DNA from: Christensenella sp. UBA6406
GTDB lineage: Bacteria > Bacillota > Clostridia > Christensenellales > UBA1242
Reading direction: 5' to 3'
DNA length: 23,853 nt
NCBI GenBank assembly: GCA_002438625.1
Contig: DJPS01000051.1
Location: 296 to 24,148, forward strand
Shown here: one piece after another, positions 17,575-23,853 of the stretch
Numbering within the stretch: the first letter of the stretch is position 1
Layout of the letters: every line of letters starts with the position of its first letter
Translations under genes and position numbers: made by a program
The notes under the pieces: generated by a model
Told to the model about the DNA's origin: nothing
What the model saw: only the letters and a program-made list of their open reading frames with translations
Databases searched by the model: none

Positions 17575-17964
17575 GGGGACGACTTGGTTTTGACGGATTT
17601 GAATAAATCATTACTTTGCAAGTAGGTGCGTGCCGACCTTGATAGGTGCAACAAAATAAATGCAGATAATGCAAACGGTGCAAAAGTGGTTAATTTTAAC
17701 TCTTACAATGCACTTCCAATCGCTGCCTAATTATTTAGCGGTAGCACTGCTTTAAGACATTTGCTTTTAGTGGCTTAAAAGTGGTTCATATTATAAAAGC
17801 ACACATTTGAAAGTGCCTAGGTTCAAAATGTGTTAAATTTAGGCTGGTTTGCAGGCAATTTGTTTGTTTGGGTGCTTGTGAATAAGATTATAAACAAACT
17901 AAACTTGTAGTAGGGTTTTGGTTTACATTTTCGGACGCGGGTTCAATTCCCGCCGTTTCCACCA
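17575..17964 (+). ncRNA. ssrA: Transfer-messenger RNA (tmRNA)
   Basis: The 5' end GGGGACG (17575-17581) pairs with CGTTTCC (17954-17960), giving a 7-bp acceptor stem followed by discriminator A and an encoded CCA (17962-17964). The third pair is the G-U that marks tmRNA for alanine charging. The T-arm GCGGG-TTCAATT-CCCGC is at 17937-17953 and the typical tmRNA start TTGGTTTTGACGG lies just inside the 5' end. Length ~390 nt. An internal mRNA-like part encodes the degradation tag (17671-17730), with its stop codon in the loop of a small hairpin (GCTGCC with GGTAGC). With SmpB it rescues stalled ribosomes and tags the unfinished protein. No obvious terminator hairpin follows the CCA end. Confidence 0.97.
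17671..17730 (+). other. tmRNA tag-peptide reading frame
   Basis: From GCA 17671 the frame reads ANGAKVVNFNSYNALPIAA and then TAA (17728-17730), 19 codons. The GCAAACG context resembles the resume site of E. coli tmRNA. A second in-frame GCA at 17680 would give a 16-residue tag starting AKVVN. The tag ends PIAA, not the common ALAA. Confidence 0.75.
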
Positions 17965-18224
17965 TTATTTGTTTTTACCTTTATGCCGTGTTTAATGTGT
18001 CATTATTTTAGATATTGGCGAAATTAATTGCGGTTTAGAGTTAAAATATAATGTGATAAGCATAAAAATTATGCAAATTTGCCTATTTTTAGTGGGTGAA
18101 TGGTGATGATTTTGGTGTTTATAAAAATCAATAATTGCTTATTAAATTAAATATTTTGCCTTTTAAATGTGAATAATTTGATCTTAATGGAGTTTTTAGG
18201 GGTTTTTATGTTCCACAGACCTTC
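17965..18224. other. Intergenic spacer after tmRNA, nothing recognised
   Basis: AT-rich, with no open frame of note, no tRNA and no clear terminator hairpin. Confidence 0.4.
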
Positions 18225-18233
18225 TGCTATAAT
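18225..18233 (+). promoter_or_regulatory. Extended -10 promoter of the coiled-coil protein gene
   Basis: TGCTATAAT, i.e. perfect TATAAT (18228-18233) with TG extension. A -35 at the right distance is poor. The leader to ATG 18328 would be ~90 nt. Confidence 0.5.
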
Positions 18234-18327
18234 ATTTTAAAGTTTGATTGTTAAATTTTCAAATAATAGAAATATTGCGGAAGTAAATTAAAATTTAGAA
18301 TAAAATAATTATATAGGAGATATGGGT

Positions 18328-20142
18328 ATGTTAAATTTAGGTGTATCAAGTGTTTTGGCTGCAGGCATAGCAGATGCAGTGCTAAATGTTTTAGCAATTA
18401 TTGGTATCGTATGTCTTGGTGCATTTATAATTGTTTTCATATGCGATTTAATTTTGTCAATTTCAGGCAATAAAAATGGCATATTCTTTAAGAGAAAGGA
18501 AACAATTTATGATAAAGAACACGACAAAGAAGAAGAAAAAAATTACAATAAGGAAGAAGAAAATTCATTCTATGATGAAAGAATTTCTGCATTAGAAGCA
18601 AAACAAAATGCTATTGATGAAGAAAAGGCTTTACAAGAAGAAAGAGAATTAAGAGAAAAACTTGCATTAAATAGGCAAGAAGAGACTGATAGTCAATCTA
18701 GCAAGGAACAAGAGCAAGATGAAAGAATTGCAGACCTTGAAACAAAGAATGCTGAATTGTTAAAACTTTTGGAAGAAAAGGATGAAACAGTTAGCGAAGA
18801 TGAAGAAAAAGAAGAAGAAAAATCTAATTTCCTTGAAGATGCAATGGATGAAGAAGATGATTATGATGATATCATTGCAGCAATTAACAAGATGAGAGAG
18901 GAAGAAGAAAAAGCTTCTCAAAATAATGATTTAATTGATGAAGATGAAGTTGAAGAAGAAACTATAATTGCCGATAAAAATGGCGAAGATAGCGAAACTG
19001 AATCTTTGGATGTTCAAGCAAGCGAAGATGACATTGTTCAACCATCAGTTGAAGAAACTGTTGTTGCTGGTGAAATCAAAGATGATGAATATTACAAGAC
19101 ACTTAGCAATGAAATTGAAGAATTAAAGAAAGAACTTGAAGAACAAAAACGCATAATGGAAAATGATAAGGTTGAAGCACAAGAGAGAGAAGAAGCATTA
19201 AGAAAAGAAAATGCTCTACTTGCTGAAGAACTTGAAGGTGCTAAGCAAATTCAAGAGACAACTGAAAATGAAGTTACTCCAATTATGCTAACAGAGCAAG
19301 AATATAACGATAGGCTTGAAATTTTAAGAGAAAGATTAAAAGAAAATGAAAAGCAATTAAGAAAGATTAAGAAAGAATATAAGCCACTTGAAAGAGTTGC
19401 TAAGACGCTTGAAAGAGACAGAGAGAAGTTAAGAAGGCGTGAAGCGATTGTTGCTAAGCAAAAAATTGTTCTTTATGGTGTTAATAACTACATAGATATT
19501 GATGAAGAAAAGGCACAAAAACTTGCCGAAGACCTAGATTTGCTTGACGGATTAAGATTGTCTGTTCAACATTGTGAAGAAGTTATGGAAGCAAATAAAG
19601 ATAGGTATCCTATTTTGGAACAAACTTATAACATTTTGGTAAACAATAGCGAGCAAATAAGCAGTGATATCAAGCAAGTTGAAGAAGATTTGGCTAAGTT
19701 AAAGGCTAGCGAAAGCAATGGCGATGAAGATGTTCATCAAGAAATGAATGAAATTGATGATGCTATGAATGTTGTTGCTGATGAAGTTGAAGATGCGACA
19801 GAAACAAGTGAAGTTGCACAAGAAGAAACAAATGAAATTGCAGATATTGAAAGTGAAGTTATGGGTGAAGTAAGCGAAAATGACAATGCCATAGAGAATA
19901 ATGATAATGTTGTTGAAGAAGAGATTGTTCAAAAAGATGCTGAAAATGTAGAAAATATTGAAATCGCTAATGAAAATGCTGAAAATGGCGAGTTGGAATT
20001 GAACAATGGCGAAAATGTTGTTTTGCAAGACCAAATTTCATTTGATGACATTCAAGAAGAAGTTGCAAATACTGTAAACGAAAATGAAGATGAAGTTGAA
20101 GTTAAATTTGATGATGAAACTGATTCTAATGAAAATAAATAA
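18328..20142 (+). CDS. Membrane-anchored acidic coiled-coil protein, function unknown
   Basis: ATG 18328 lies 7 nt after AGGAGA; the ATG at 18322 lies 1 nt from it and is unlikely. Product: 604 residues. One long hydrophobic segment (~18-46, VLNVLAIIGIVCLGAFIIVF) with a short exposed N-terminus, then a Glu/Lys-rich heptad region. Three parts follow: a very acidic linker (~60-250), a charged coiled coil (~255-320, NEIEELKKELEEQKRIMEND), and a less repetitive helical stretch (~325-460, with EYKPLERVAKTLERDREKL and KQKIVLYGVNNYIDIDEEKA) that looks like the conserved core. The last ~145 residues are again highly acidic and low-complexity. No enzymatic motif is visible. Basic residues after the hydrophobic segment suggest the bulk is cytoplasmic. 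A scaffold or division/cell-envelope organiser is one possibility, without direct support. Single gene, terminator downstream. Confidence 0.8.
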   Translation: MLNLGVSSVLAAGIADAVLNVLAIIGIVCLGAFIIVFICDLILSISGNKNGIFFKRKETIYDKEHDKEEEKNYNKEEENSFYDERISALEAKQNAIDEEKALQEERELREKLALNRQEETDSQSSKEQEQDERIADLETKNAELLKLLEEKDETVSEDEEKEEEKSNFLEDAMDEEDDYDDIIAAINKMREEEEKASQNNDLIDEDEVEEETIIADKNGEDSETESLDVQASEDDIVQPSVEETVVAGEIKDDEYYKTLSNEIEELKKELEEQKRIMENDKVEAQEREEALRKENALLAEELEGAKQIQETTENEVTPIMLTEQEYNDRLEILRERLKENEKQLRKIKKEYKPLERVAKTLERDREKLRRREAIVAKQKIVLYGVNNYIDIDEEKAQKLAEDLDLLDGLRLSVQHCEEVMEANKDRYPILEQTYNILVNNSEQISSDIKQVEEDLAKLKASESNGDEDVHQEMNEIDDAMNVVADEVEDATETSEVAQEETNEIADIESEVMGEVSENDNAIENNDNVVEEEIVQKDAENVENIEIANENAENGELELNNGENVVLQDQISFDDIQEEVANTVNENEDEVEVKFDDETDSNENK

Positions 20143-20169
20143 TTAAATTTTTTGCAAATTTAAAAGTTT

Positions 20170-20206
20170 AAAGGCTGTAAACAAAGTTATGTTTGCGGTC
20201 TTTTGC
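20170..20206 (+). terminator. Intrinsic terminator after the coiled-coil gene
   Basis: AAAGGCTGTAAACA (20170-20183) pairs with TGTTTGCGGTCTTT (20190-20203), 14 bp including three G-U pairs, then a T-rich tail. Confidence 0.85.
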
Positions 20207-20245
20207 TTTTGATATTTAATGCTGATTAAAATTAAAGACTTTTAG

Positions 20246-20274
20246 TTGACTTTAAAGGCTCTTTATGGTAGCAT
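20246..20274 (+). promoter_or_regulatory. Promoter of the YitT-family gene
   Basis: TTGACT (20246-20251), 17-nt spacer, TAGCAT (20269-20274) preceded by TGG, giving a good -35 and an extended -10. Confidence 0.65.
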
Positions 20275-20359
20275 TTAGAGTGAAAATAAGAGTGTGTAAG
20301 AAAAATAACAGAGAATAAAGAGAAAAATATAAAAGAATAAGAGAAAAAGGAAAAATAAA

Positions 20360-21535
20360 ATGGAAAATAAAGTGGAGAAAAAGCAAACTCAGGTTTACAA
20401 AATTATTTTAAGAGTTTTATGCATTTTAATTGGTACATTTGTTATGGGTTGTGCCTATAATTTGTTTTATGCACAACAAAACATTGTGCTTAGCGGTTTT
20501 GGTGGTTTGGCTATGATAATTGCCGATTGGCTTTCTGTGGCAAACATAAATATCAATATGAATATAATTTATTTTACATTAAATATTGTGTTTTATATTT
20601 TTGCAGTCAAACTGCTTGGCAAGTCATTTGCATTTTACACTTTAATTGGGATTTCAAGTTATGCAGTGTTTTTAAGAACAAACACTTTTGTTACAAGCAT
20701 TGCCGTGCCAGATGATTTGCTACTTTGCTGCATTTATGGTGGTGTGCTTATTGGCGTTGGTATAGGTGTTGTTGTCCGTGCGGGAGGTTCAACGGGCGGT
20801 GGCGACTTAATTGGATGCATTGCTAACCATTATTCACATAAGTTGACTGTGGGCAATGTAAGTATGGCAATAAACTTTATGGTTATTGTGTTATCAGTGT
20901 TCACTTATGGTTTAGAATTGGCATTATATGCGATAATTGCAATTTACATAAGCGGAATTTTAACAGATTTAGTTGTTGAAGGACCTAAGTCGGTTAAAGC
21001 TTATTATATAATTTCTAAAAATTATGTTGAAATTTCGGATGCGATTATGAAACAACTTGGGCGTGGTGTAACCGCTTTATATGCGGAAGGAATGTACACG
21101 GGTAACGACCAAAGGGTTTTGCTTTGCATTGTTTATAGGCATCAAATTGCAAGATTAAAAAATTTAATTTATTCCATAGATAACAAAGCCTTTGTTTATT
21201 CCGTTTCAGTCAATGACGCAATGGGGAAAGGATTTTCAACACTTTCTCCGACGCAAACAATATTGCAAAAATTAACGCTAAAAAACAGCAAAAAGGCTAA
21301 AAAAGCACAAAATATAAACGAAACATTTACATCCGCTTCAACTTGCTCAGTTTATGGCGGGATAAATGTGTTTGATACAGATTTTAAAGAGGACTTAAAT
21401 CAAAATGTGGTTGATGAAGATAAAAATCAAGTTAGTGAGCAAAAAGAAGTTGCTAAAAAGCCTAAATCTTCAAGCGGAAAAACTAAAAAGTTAGTGGAAA
21501 AGCAGAAAATAAACAAAAACAAAAAAAGAAAATAA
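20360..21535 (+). CDS. YitT family membrane protein (DUF161 plus DUF2179) with Lys-rich tail
   Basis: ATG 20360 lies ~9 nt after AAAAAGG. Product: 391 residues. Five or six hydrophobic helices occupy ~14-205, with the family signature VVVRAGGSTGGGDLIG (~137-152) and an N-terminal NLFYAQQNIVLSGFGGLAMI helix pair. The soluble DUF2179 domain follows (~209-295: VKAYYIISKNYVEISDAIM, GRGVTALYAEGMYTGNDQRV). These two parts define the YitT family of Firmicute membrane proteins, whose transported substrate is not established. Typical members end near residue 290; this one carries an extra ~95-residue Lys-rich, probably disordered tail ending in KNKKRK. Single gene with its own promoter and terminator. 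Confidence 0.92.
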   Translation: MENKVEKKQTQVYKIILRVLCILIGTFVMGCAYNLFYAQQNIVLSGFGGLAMIIADWLSVANININMNIIYFTLNIVFYIFAVKLLGKSFAFYTLIGISSYAVFLRTNTFVTSIAVPDDLLLCCIYGGVLIGVGIGVVVRAGGSTGGGDLIGCIANHYSHKLTVGNVSMAINFMVIVLSVFTYGLELALYAIIAIYISGILTDLVVEGPKSVKAYYIISKNYVEISDAIMKQLGRGVTALYAEGMYTGNDQRVLLCIVYRHQIARLKNLIYSIDNKAFVYSVSVNDAMGKGFSTLSPTQTILQKLTLKNSKKAKKAQNINETFTSASTCSVYGGINVFDTDFKEDLNQNVVDEDKNQVSEQKEVAKKPKSSSGKTKKLVEKQKINKNKKRK

Positions 21536-21590
21536 TTTAACTGAAAATTAAAATCACAATAAAAGCATAAAAATTTTGCAAAAAATATAA

Positions 21591-21615
21591 AAAAACGGCA
21601 TTTTTGCCGTTTTTT
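21591..21615 (+). terminator. Intrinsic terminator after the YitT-family gene
   Basis: AAAAACGGCA (21591-21600), TTTT loop, TGCCGTTTTT (21605-21614). It works as a strong terminator and could act in both directions. Confidence 0.93.
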
Positions 21616-21624
21616 GTAATATAA

Positions 21625-21647
21625 AACCCCCAGATAGTCTGGGGGTT
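21625..21647 (+). repeat. Left-end hairpin of the IS200-type element
   Basis: AACCCCCAGA (21625-21634), loop TAG, TCTGGGGGTT (21638-21647): a perfect 10-bp palindrome followed by CATTTT. It is the expected single-strand recognition hairpin for TnpA and may also block incoming transcription. Confidence 0.8.
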
Positions 21648-21670
21648 CATTTTAGGTTTACCGATGATTT

Positions 21671-21736
21671 TTTTACTCCTTTGTGTTACAATTAATTTGT
21701 AACCAAACAAAAATAAAAAAACACAAAGGAGTAAAA
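21671..21736 (+). promoter_or_regulatory. 17-bp inverted repeat burying the tnpA ribosome binding site
   Basis: Bases 21671-21687 (TTTTACTCCTTTGTGTT) are the exact reverse complement of 21720-21736, and the right arm contains AAAGGAG (21725-21731) just before ATG 21738. In RNA crossing the whole region the ribosome binding site would be sequestered. This kind of control is known for Salmonella IS200. An overlapping smaller hairpin (21685-21691 with 21697-21703) and a possible extended -10 (TGTTACAAT, 21684-21692) lie inside. Confidence 0.85.
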
Positions 21737-21737
21737 C

Positions 21738-22191
21738 ATGAAAGTAAACAATAATAGTTTAGCACATACTACTTGGAATTGCAAGTATCATATAGTTTTT
21801 GCACCAAAATATAGAAGAAAAGTCTTTTTCGGACAAAAGCGTTTAGAAATTGGAGCAATTCTAAGGAGTTTGTGCGAGTGGAAAGAAGTTGAAATAGTTG
21901 AGGCAGAAGTTTGTCCAGACCATGTTCATATGTTGGTGTCAATACCACCCAAATTGAGCGTGAGCGGATTCATGGGATATTTAAAAGGGAAAAGTAGTTT
22001 TGATATATCAAAAATATTTAAATATGAAATTTAAATATAGAAATAGGGAGTTCTGGTGTCGTGGGTATTATGTAGACACTGTGGGCAAAAACAAAAAGGC
22101 AATACAAGAATATATTGCAAATCAATTGAAAGAAGATAAAGAAATGGAGCAGATGACAATATTTGAAATGAACGATGCTTTTAAAAAATAA
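21738..22191 (+). pseudogene. tnpA: IS200 transposase TnpA, frameshifted
   Basis: Frame 1 (21738-22034) gives SLAHTTWNCKYHIVFAPKYR, an HUH motif (CPDHVHML, His codons at 21921 and 21927) and MGYLKGKSS, then runs into an out-of-frame tail ending at 22034. The matching remainder continues from ~22000 in another frame: IYQKYLNMKFKYRNREFWCR, GYYVDTVGKNKKAIQEYI. The catalytic Tyr (codon 22111, with Gln four residues on) therefore lies in the second frame. The break is at ~21999-22002, where the family motif SSLMIYQKY has lost a net two bases (or gained one with loss of Met). Together the parts make about 150 residues, normal for IS200 TnpA. No slippery site for programmed frameshifting is apparent. 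Confidence 0.9.
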
Positions 22192-22298
22192 CGGTAGGAT
22201 TTGCAATAAGGCATAGTTAGGCTACGCACGATTTCGTGCTGCCTTTGAAGTAGGGTTTTACCCGTTATATGAAAAACCACCAGGTATACTGGTGGATT
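22192..22298 (+). repeat. Structured right end of the IS200-type element
   Basis: Nested palindromes: AAGGCA/TGCCTT enclosing GCACGA-TT-TCGTGC, within an outer AACGGTA/TACCCGTT pairing (one bulge), followed by hairpin CCACCAG (22277-22283)/CTGGTGG (22289-22295) and ATTTTTATT. The last hairpin probably serves as right-end recognition site and tnpA terminator. Confidence 0.65.
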
Positions 22299-22370
22299 TT
22301 TATTGTTGTGTTTTAATGTTTTATGCAATTTTTTGTGCTTACTTATTTTGCTATTTTACTATATTTATTT

Positions 22371-22700
22371 TTAGTCTAAATCTAAATCATCACTTTCAAA
22401 TTCGGGGCTATCAAAAAATTCCGCAACTGTCATTCCTAATGTTCTTATAATTATAATCAAAGTTTTAATATTGCAACTTTCTCGCTTTGCATTCATTATG
22501 CTCATCATTGTTGCGTGTGAGATGCCCGCATTTAATTCTAATCTATAAGCTGAAATTTCTTTTTGCTTTAAAATCTCGGTTAGTCTGTTTGATATCGCTC
22601 TAAGGAAGGGTTTTAAAATGTGTTTTAATGAAGAAATAAATAATTTAAAAATAGAGTGTGATAAGGAGAATGATATGTTAAAAAACCAAACGTGTTGCAT
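22371..22700 (-). CDS. XRE-family helix-turn-helix regulator, 5' end doubtful (probably truncated)
   Basis: A Cro/C1-type HTH domain is clear from the codon near 22595 downward: ISNRLTEILKQKEISAYRLE, then AGISHATMMSIMNAKRE and an IRTLGMTVAEFFDSPEF tail ending in an acidic stretch at the stop (22371-22373). This resembles the small HTH regulators often carried on mobile elements. The frame is open up to an ATG at 22700, but no ribosome binding site precedes that codon, the extra N-terminal ~30 residues look non-native, and no ATG, GTG or TTG lies between. The segment also overlaps the oppositely oriented SLOG pseudogene. I infer that the original 5' end was lost in a rearrangement near 22600. 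DNA-binding function is likely only if an unusual start is used. Confidence 0.6.
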   Translation of the reverse strand: MQHVWFFNISFSLSHSIFKLFISSLKHILKPFLRAISNRLTEILKQKEISAYRLELNAGISHATMMSIMNAKRESCNIKTLIIIIRTLGMTVAEFFDSPEFESDDLDLD

Positions 22701-23106
22701 TACAGGGCACAGGAGTCAAAAATTGCCGTAGGGTGAAAATGAAGCGAATGAAAGATGCGAAGAAATGAAAAGGACTTTAAGGGAAGGGTTCGTAAATGCG
22801 ATAAAGCGTGGATATATTTATTTTATCTCAGGAATGGCATTGGGGTTTGACATAATAAATGTAAAAACAGTTTTAAGTTTAAAACAAGATTACCCGTAAA
22901 TAAAATTAATCGTTGCATTGTCTTGCAAAAATCAAAGTGCAAAATGGAAGAAGTGGTAAATAGAAAAATATAATAAGGTGTTATCTCAATACGATAGTGT
23001 GCGTTGTTTATATGATAATTATAATGAAAAATGTATGTTAGAGCGGAATGATTATATGATAATATAGGAAGTTTATGCAAGCACAAAAACTTGTTTTGGT
23101 TTTTGA
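22675..23106 (+). pseudogene. DUF1273 / YpsA-type SLOG protein, four in-frame stops
   Basis: ATG 22675 lies 6 nt after AAGGAG (22663-22668); an in-frame ATG at 22618 is an alternative. One frame reads through the family landmarks in order: TCCITGHRSQKLP, GENEANERCEEMKRTL, GYIYFISGMALGFDI, VLSLKQDYP, an LIVALSC-x-x-QSAKW segment, YNKVL and CMLERNDYMI. It is interrupted by TAG 22729 (where the family has Trp in LPWG), TAA 22897, TAA 22957 and TAG 23065. No frameshift is needed. The length (~144 codons) is a little short of the usual ~170-180 residues, and the conserved nucleotide-fold end (AVYDG, GGT) is missing. SLOG proteins are thought to bind nucleotides or related ligands; YpsA itself has a poorly defined role. 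Decay by transitions is the simplest reading. Confidence 0.8.
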
Positions 23107-23577
23107 TATAAACGACACTTACATTATATTTTCATTATAAAAACAAAAGCATTTAATAAAATATAGTTTCCTTATTTATATTACATTTAAATTATACAGT
23201 GATTGTATCCTAATGACTTTTAACTTTAGGGAACATTTAGTAATAGTTTAAAAGAAAGCATAACTTTGAGTTTCTGCTTTCCTAAAAAATTTTTACAACA
23301 TTTAAAACTAAACGATCAGTTGGTTTCTCTAGTCATAATTGGTAAAAAAATAACTGTCAATTTAGGCAGTCATTTAAATTGTCTGATAAATTTCTTTATT
23401 TTCTTTTTTGTAATGTCTCTAAAATATTTATCTAATAATGTCTTTGAGTTAAATAGATTATCATCACAAATTTAATTAAAGTTAGTTTTTTATCTAACTT
23501 ATATTATTAAAAAGCTAATATTTAGATAGTTGTGCTAAATTTAAGTTTGCATGTAATTTTGGATAATTTCCCAATAA
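23107..23577. other. AT-rich stretch without a supported gene
   Basis: A 69-codon frame on + (23266-23475, TTG start) has no ribosome binding site and no recognisable sequence. On the minus strand a low-complexity frame at about 23380-23475 is closed by TGA. I see no RNA gene, repeat or strong terminator. Confidence 0.4.
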
Positions 23578-23652
23578 TTTAATTCAATTTTTTATTTATT
23601 ATATTTTCATCAATATAAAAAACTCAATTTACCCTCCTATGCCACAAATAAT

Positions 23653-23853
23653 GTGCTTATTTCAAATATTGGAAATATTGTAGTATTTGCAGTCATACAA
23701 GACAAGAACGCCTTGCAAGCGAAGTTGGCGGAAAGTGAAACAACACTTACTACCCTAACAAAGGAAAAGGCAGAACTACAAACAAAACTAGATGCAGTCA
23801 GTGCTAGGTTAGTAACAGCAACAACCGAGCGAGACAACTTGCAAGCACAAGTT
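23653..23853 (+). CDS. Coiled-coil protein fragment running off the window
   Basis: The frame is open from 23578 to the end. Convincing coding character begins near 23638: a hydrophobic stretch (VLISNIGNIVVFAVIQ) and then heptad-like, Ala/Thr/Leu/Gln-rich sequence (KNALQAKLAESETTLTTLTK, EKAELQTKLDAV, TTERDNLQAQV). The first usable start is GTG 23653, but no ribosome binding site precedes it, so the true 5' end is unknown and the gene may itself be a truncated fragment. Codon use is richer in C (AAC, ACC, GCC, CTA) than in the other genes here. The coiled coil suggests a structural or surface protein, or part of a phage-type protein; I cannot tell which. The longer-looking minus-strand frame over the same bases is judged a shadow. 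Confidence 0.5.
   Translation, partial: MLISNIGNIVVFAVIQDKNALQAKLAESETTLTTLTKEKAELQTKLDAVSARLVTATTERDNLQAQV

Larger units (their letters stand above)
21625..22298 (+). mobile_element. IS200-type insertion sequence (IS200/IS605 family), inactive copy
   Basis: About 0.67 kb bounded by a perfect left hairpin (21625-21647) and a right hairpin (22277-22295), with a single Y1 HUH transposase gene between and no tnpB. IS200-type elements have subterminal palindromes and no terminal inverted repeats or target duplications, so exact ends cannot be fixed from one copy. The transposase is frameshifted, so this copy cannot move by itself. Confidence 0.85.

Noticed and set aside
19699..20034. 111-codon minus-strand frame, Phe/Ile/Asn-rich
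   Set aside because: Antisense image of GAA/AAT-rich coding sequence of the coiled-coil gene.
23266..23475. 69-codon + strand frame with TTG start
   Set aside because: No ribosome binding site, AT-rich composition giving Phe/Leu/Asn runs, no recognisable sequence.
23190..23475. Minus-strand frame that continues if TGA is read as Trp
   Set aside because: TAA stops interrupt it further on, no family is recognisable and the genome clearly uses the standard code; chance in AT-rich DNA.
23637..23837. 66-codon minus-strand frame at the right edge
   Set aside because: The + frame reads as a regular coiled coil through the same bases and continues beyond the window.

Overview
The window comes from a very AT-rich (by eye about 30% G+C), spore-former-type Firmicute. 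A canonical spo0A, Gram-positive ribosome binding sites, YitT/DUF2179 and BspA-type leucine-rich-repeat surface proteins all point to Clostridia, plausibly an uncultured gut lineage such as Christensenellales; that placement is inference. The standard genetic code applies: the intact genes end in TAA or TAG and use TGG for Trp. Almost everything reads on the + strand, mostly as single-gene units, each with its own promoter and intrinsic terminator.

Layout: (1) 2-1432, the 3' part of a BspA-like LRR surface protein. (2) 1601-2563, an unrecognised protein built of about 30-residue helical repeats. (3) 2907-13601, one 10.7-kb gene for a 3564-residue lipoprotein: lipobox, a bacterial-Ig-like segment, about 32 tandem fibronectin-III-like modules and a C-terminal GLUG/beta-helix-like domain. 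(4) 14001-16414, a regulatory block: spo0A, a small membrane/zinc-ribbon protein, and a divergent Spo0A-like paralogue with a degenerate receiver and a remodelled DNA-binding domain. (5) 17101-17964, smpB followed 18 nt later by ssrA (tmRNA), the trans-translation ribosome-rescue module, behind a long leader. (6) 18328-20142, a membrane-anchored acidic coiled-coil protein. (7) 20360-21535, a YitT-family membrane protein. (8) 21625-23106, a decaying accessory island: an IS200-type element with a frameshifted tnpA, a 5'-damaged HTH regulator, and a DUF1273/YpsA-SLOG pseudogene with four in-frame stops. (9) 23107 to about 23630 holds nothing recognised. A coiled-coil reading frame then runs off the right edge.

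Together the genes show surface display (LRR protein and giant lipoprotein), sporulation control (Spo0A and its paralogue) and translation quality control (SmpB/tmRNA). No rRNA, tRNA, CRISPR array, recognisable defence island or prophage structural gene is visible. The most unusual items are the Spo0A paralogue, the size and modularity of the lipoprotein, the 19-codon tmRNA tag ending in PIAA, and the 17-bp inverted repeat that buries the tnpA ribosome binding site.
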